From a virus, in IMG/VR virus record IMGVR_UViG_3300010373_000086, positions 1 through 40,091 of that record: DNA of 40,091 bases. The stretch is one strand, 5' to 3'. The notes under the pieces are model-generated. The model was not told the DNA's origin, did not search any database, and worked only from the letters and a program-made list of their open reading frames with translations. Of the stretch, positions 39,572 to 40,091 are shown piece by piece; positions within the stretch are counted from its first letter, which is position 1, and each line of letters opens with the position of its first letter. Made by a program: the position numbers and the translations under genes.

Positions 39572-39776
39572 GAAGCTCCCCCTTCTTCTCCTCCACGGGG
39601 GCAAGCTCACGCAACTTTGCCAGCGCGTCGATCAGTACCTTCCCGCACTCGCTCGGAGAGCCACGACCACCGTCAATCCGTTCGGCCATCGCCACCGCGA
39701 GCGCAGCCAAACCAGATTCGCGCAAGTCATCCGGGTAGCCAGCCAGATCCATCTCGACACCATCGAGAACGCTCAT
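39516..39776 (-). CDS. Putative terminase small subunit
   Basis: 86 residues from the ATG at 39776, which overlaps the HNH stop (ATGA). Helical throughout: DLRESGLAALAVAMAERIDG, then CGKVLIDALAKLRELAPVEE and a basic end (HDIKSGRSLRLASG). Its 3' end overlaps the large terminase by 56 bases. Size and place between HNH and terL fit a small terminase; no clear HTH, so the call is from context. Confidence 0.65.
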   Translation of the reverse strand: MSVLDGVEMDLAGYPDDLRESGLAALAVAMAERIDGGRGSPSECGKVLIDALAKLRELAPVEEKKGELHDIKSGRSLRLASGGTGG

Positions 39777-40066
39777 AGCCAATCCTCCGGCGCCGGCCGC
39801 ACCACACGCGGGCGACGCAAAGACCTCTCCCACGTCGTGTCCCGATTGCACCGCATGTGCATCGGCCCGAGATACCTCCCCGGTTCGAGCGGGTTATGAC
39901 CAAGATCCCACGGCTCGCCAGGACTGATCCATCGTCCACAACTCGGGTGCGCGCAGAATACTTCGCCGCGCTTGACCTTCGGAGCCCAACGCCTACGCAA
40001 CTTCTGATGCGTCGTCCCGTATCCCCGCGCCGTTGTCGTGCCTACGCGCCCATGGTTAGCGTCCAT
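39773..40066 (-). CDS. HNH endonuclease
   Basis: 97 residues. GRWISPGEPWDLGHNPL (H57) and GPMHMRCNRDTTW (H70, N74) form the beta-beta-alpha metal site, with C38, C43 and C73 as likely zinc ligands. Small HNH proteins of this kind lie next to terminase genes in many HK97-type phages and help with DNA packaging cuts. It ends in an ATGA overlap with the small terminase. No obvious ribosome binding site is seen at the chosen ATG. Confidence 0.88.
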   Translation of the reverse strand: MDANHGRVGTTTARGYGTTHQKLRRRWAPKVKRGEVFCAHPSCGRWISPGEPWDLGHNPLEPGRYLGPMHMRCNRDTTWERSLRRPRVVRPAPEDWL

Positions 40067-40091
40067 TTTTTCGGTCGGAGAAATCGCTGAC

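Noticed and set aside
1-40091. CRISPR arrays
   Set aside because: No set of regularly spaced direct repeats was seen on either strand.

Overview
The window reads as most of the late (structural and lysis) region of a siphovirus or prophage whose host is probably a GC-rich actinobacterium. Evidence for the phage: the genes form one almost unbroken leftward (minus-strand) array in the usual HK97-like order: HNH endonuclease, terminase, portal, prohead protease, major capsid protein, head-tail connector, tail terminator, major tail protein, frameshifted tail assembly chaperones, tape measure protein, distal tail protein, tail hub, minor tail proteins, lysis genes. Evidence for the host: an Rpf-like transglycosylase fold, GC-rich codon use, and GTG/TTG and possibly leaderless starts. 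No mycolic-acid esterase (LysB) was seen. A small winged-helix protein at 8281 recalls Thermoleophilia/Solirubrobacterales proteins, but that is memory, not a search.

Layout, right to left. 40066-33231: packaging and capsid genes (HNH, a putative small terminase, large terminase, portal, a prohead protease carrying a DnaJ-type zinc finger, major capsid protein). 33152-28592: a cassette between capsid and connector genes with several glycosyltransferase-like proteins, an NAD-dependent sugar epimerase/dehydratase and a proteasome-like Ntn hydrolase. 28595-24748: connector, tail terminator, tail tube, tail chaperones with a -1 frameshift, and a neck-like protein. 24748-12264: tape measure protein, a beta-helix tailspike and a short tyrosine recombinase placed between the tape measure and distal tail genes, then distal tail, hub and minor tail proteins. 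12208-8281: an accessory island, mostly rightward, with a secreted matrixin-like metalloprotease, small proteins, an IS1595-type transposase with an overlapping HTH gene, a HicBA toxin-antitoxin pair (leftward) and a winged-helix gene. 8172-482: leftward minor tail proteins and a lysis/cell-envelope set: coiled-coil and membrane proteins, GH24 lysozyme lipoprotein, holin candidate, permuted papain-like peptidase, PLD-like protein, a 45-residue membrane protein, a LuxR-type HTH protein and a frame-broken Rpf-like transglycosylase. A hairpin at 451-474 closes this array. Left of it lie an odd tRNA with a GCU anticodon on the plus strand and the start of another leftward gene.

Many neighbouring genes overlap by NTGA or TAGTG junctions, which implies translational coupling in long late transcripts. 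The observations most worth a second look are: the proteasome-like protein whose Thr1-Asp17-Lys33 spacing fits a catalytic proteasome subunit; the glycosylation cassette; the permuted papain-like peptidase; the recombinase-tailspike insertion; the tRNA; and the leaderless promoter in front of the transposase. Two genes (near 889 and near 6000) look broken by single-base shifts, which may be real or may be assembly errors.
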